This document shows, one piece after another, positions 62,303 through 64,000 of a stretch of 64,000 nt of DNA (positions within the stretch are counted from its first letter, which is position 1; each line of letters starts with the position of its first letter). Source of the stretch: CAUTUX01 sp963545485 (GTDB taxonomy: Bacteria > Bacillota > Clostridia > Christensenellales > CAG-917). A model generated the notes under the pieces. It was not told the DNA's origin. It made no database searches and was given only the letters and a program-made list of their open reading frames with translations. Position numbers and translations under genes: made by a program. The stretch spans positions 14,350-78,349 of the forward strand of contig CAUUJG010000005.1 in the NCBI GenBank assembly GCA_963545485.1, read 5' to 3'.

Positions 62303-62526
62303 ATCCCTACGTCTCCACCTGTTGTTTTTTCCGCAATACCTATGAGGAACAACCAATCCAGACTCATTAAAAACATTAACATCCTCGTTTCATGAAATTC
62401 ATTAACCTTTTTATATAATTCAAAAAAATCATACTTTGTTACCCCTGTATCCCTCATTACTTTTAATATAATTCCACCAACATAATATACTGTGTCCTCT
62501 GGATTTCTATTTTCTGGAAATAACAT
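62293..62526 (-). CDS. ABC-3C middle component
   Basis: 77 residues, no motif of its own. Its size, its opening (MLFPENRNPEDTVYYVGGII), the FELYKKVNEFHETRMLMFLMSLDWLFLIG helix-turn-helix-like core and its place between the two larger genes fit the small middle components of ABC-3C systems (winged-helix-like). Two bases separate it from the effector gene stop and it overlaps the ATPase gene. Confidence 0.8.
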   Translation of the reverse strand: MLFPENRNPEDTVYYVGGIILKVMRDTGVTKYDFFELYKKVNEFHETRMLMFLMSLDWLFLIGIAEKTTGGDVGICI

Positions 62527-62528
62527 AC

Positions 62529-63494
62529 TTACTCTCCTTTTGTCTCTGGTCGCTTAAAAATTTTACAGCGTATAAATGTGTCTACTACTAGTCTTCCTAC
62601 ATATTCCTCTAGTCTTTCTATATACATCTCTTTATAATTTTTACTTCCTCTCACTATATCCATTATGCTCTCAATTATCTTCTCAAATATCTGTGATGCT
62701 GTCGCCCCTTGATTCTTGTTCAAAATATTAATGTATATTCTTTGAATCTTTGTTAATGTACTTCTACTAGTATTTTTCCCTTCTTTATCAAAATTTTCAT
62801 ATATTGTTCCAATTTTTCCGCAATATACTTTTTGATCATTTATATAGTCAGCCCAGTTCTCTAACTCATTAATTTTAATTTTTTCATTTATCCGAAATGT
62901 TTCTTCCTTTGATATTTTATCTTTTTCTTCAACTTCCTCCGCTAGTATATTTATTATTGCTGTAAATATTGAATCTTCTTTCATCTTAGGCGTTGCATTA
63001 ACTACTTCCTTTCCTATCAGTTCGTCTACCTCTTTTAAGTCATCTATATTCTTGTCAGATATCTTATTTATTATTGTCTTCACATCCCAAATATCTTTTT
63101 TAGGATTAAATGAGATATTATATGGATTCTTATATGTCTCCTTTTTCAGTTTGTTGTCTATTGCATTTTGTACAACAATGAATTTAAAGGAACATTCTCT
63201 ATATAGTGCTGGGATTTTCTCTAATGAGTCCTCTATTTTTGTTTTTGTCGCTTGCGTTGTTACTTGAGCGACTATTTTGTTTTGTATATCTATCAAATCT
63301 ATCCCCGGAGTATTAATTCTTTCACTATTTACATTCTTTAAATCTAAGCAAAACGCAAGATTACATATTTTAGCAAATATGGTTTCTGCAATAACATTCA
63401 AATCATTCTTGTTGCTTAGGTTTCTCAAATTTATTGTATTCAAAAATATTGAAAGATTCCCTTCAATATTTCTTATGTGTTCTTCTCTACTCAT
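62529..63494 (-). CDS. ABC-3C effector/C-terminal component with SMEK-like N-terminal domain
   Basis: 321 residues. N-terminal ~120 residues show the SMEK-type pattern: NDLNVIAETIFAKICNLAF, then PGIDLIDIQNKIVAQVTTQATKTKI (Asp66, Gln77-Val-Thr, Lys84/86), reminiscent of a restriction-endonuclease-like core. The C-terminal part (~200-321) fits an ABC-3C C-terminal coupling domain. Probably the part that damages nucleic acid when activated; activity not shown. First gene of the unit; ATG at 63494. Confidence 0.75.
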   Translation of the reverse strand: MSREEHIRNIEGNLSIFLNTINLRNLSNKNDLNVIAETIFAKICNLAFCLDLKNVNSERINTPGIDLIDIQNKIVAQVTTQATKTKIEDSLEKIPALYRECSFKFIVVQNAIDNKLKKETYKNPYNISFNPKKDIWDVKTIINKISDKNIDDLKEVDELIGKEVVNATPKMKEDSIFTAIINILAEEVEEKDKISKEETFRINEKIKINELENWADYINDQKVYCGKIGTIYENFDKEGKNTSRSTLTKIQRIYINILNKNQGATASQIFEKIIESIMDIVRGSKNYKEMYIERLEEYVGRLVVDTFIRCKIFKRPETKGE

Positions 63495-63549
63495 TTAATT
63501 ATTATAACCTTTCGTACCTTTAATTGGAACAAAAAATTTTATGTTCCGT

Positions 63550-63584
63550 TTTTAGGCACACTTCCACTTCTCGTGTACCTAAAA
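63550..63584. promoter_or_regulatory. Inverted repeat upstream of the ABC-3C genes
   Basis: TTTTAGGCACAC (63550-63561) and GTGTACCTAAAA (63573-63584) form a 12-base inverted repeat with one mismatch and 11-bp spacing, 56 bp upstream of the first ABC-3C start. Candidate operator or 5' hairpin. The rest of 63495-63749 shows no gene. Confidence 0.5.
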
Positions 63585-63749
63585 CGCCTTCCCCATAAGA
63601 GAGGTATATCTTGGCTGTTTTGGTTTAAAATAATGATATTATGAGGTATTTAATGCAAAAATTAAATTAATATTATTCAATCCACACTAAAGAACCTTGA
63701 TACATCCTTTTTTAAAATATTGGCAGTGAAAGATTATGAAGATTAATCA

Positions 63750-64000
63750 GTTTCATACCTATTCTAAATTACACTACTCTCAAACGGCACGGTGTTTGCA
63801 ATTTATGTTTAATTTGTTCCATACCTGTTCTAAATTACACTACTCTCAAACATTGCAATAGTGCTACCATTATCAAGTAATGTTCCATACCTGTTCTAAA
63901 TTACACTACTCTCAAACACTGCTCTTGGTGTGTTTTTATATTTTATTGTTCCATACCTGTTCTAAATTACACTACTCTCAAACTGAAGGGAGCGAATGAT
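63750..64000 (-). CRISPR. CRISPR array, type II-like repeats (runs off window)
   Basis: Four 36-bp repeats at 63750-63785 (degenerate), 63816-63851, 63882-63917 and 63948-63983, with three complete 30-bp spacers and a partial fourth. On the minus strand the repeat starts GTTTGAGAGTAGTGTAATTT, the form seen with type II-A/II-C Cas9 loci in Firmicutes. The degenerate repeat is the leftmost, so the leader and cas genes are expected beyond 64000. No cas gene lies in the window. Confidence 0.97.

Overview
The window is AT-rich DNA from a Firmicutes-type bacterium, most likely a gut-associated member of the Clostridia. The support for this is: strong Shine-Dalgarno sites, TGA used as a stop (which excludes Mollicutes), a single-chain GlyRS, a YitT protein, the ecfA1-ecfA2-ecfT-truA order, BspA-like surface proteins and a type II-like CRISPR repeat. 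No rRNA or species marker is present, so I do not name a genus. Nearly all genes are on the minus strand.

Layout. (1) 1-3444: core genes malQ (partial), hom, coaX and sodA. (2) 3591-24388: a tRNA-Ser(CGA) followed by about 20 kb of accessory DNA with no visible integrase or transposase. Cargo genes, mostly on the minus strand, are separated by copies of one dispersed repeat of about 340-370 bp (complete or partial copies at 3677, 5868, 6880, 9070, 13625 and 16055). Cargo: a GIY-YIG protein, an alpha/beta hydrolase, BspA-like lipoprotein and membrane proteins, a type III restriction-modification system, an isochorismatase-family hydrolase with a membrane protein, a macrodomain plus PD-(D/E)XK pair, a membrane HD (SpoT-like) protein, a TIGR02328/DUF1722 pair, and a three-gene AAA+/radical-SAM/helical-protein operon. 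(3) 24606-60288: core and envelope genes. These include glyQS, a large papain-like surface peptidase, a GlpA/GlpB/DUF1667-like cluster, a PutP symporter fusion, a ROK/AKR/MreB-like/Maf/Ppx operon, a 1,489-residue lipoprotein, tRNA-Gln, a tightly overlapping glnS-walJ-CPBP-CPBP-rlmH-tadA-transporter operon, truA with the ECF transporter module, tRNA-Leu and an M29 aminopeptidase. (4) 60374-64000: a three-gene ABC-3C-type conflict system bracketed by two copies of the same degenerate CRISPR repeat. The right-hand copy is the terminal repeat of a CRISPR array that runs off the window.

Three points stand out. First, three 10-base G tracts (on the minus strand) sit where slippage would act as a switch: two lie between the -35 and -10 boxes of BspA-like/membrane gene promoters with identical 19-bp spacing, and one lies inside the type III mod gene and currently throws it out of frame. 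Second, the cargo-plus-3'-repeat layout next to a tRNA looks like a cassette array without an integron integrase. Third, the ABC-3C system occupies the place of a giant spacer at the leader-distal end of a CRISPR array.
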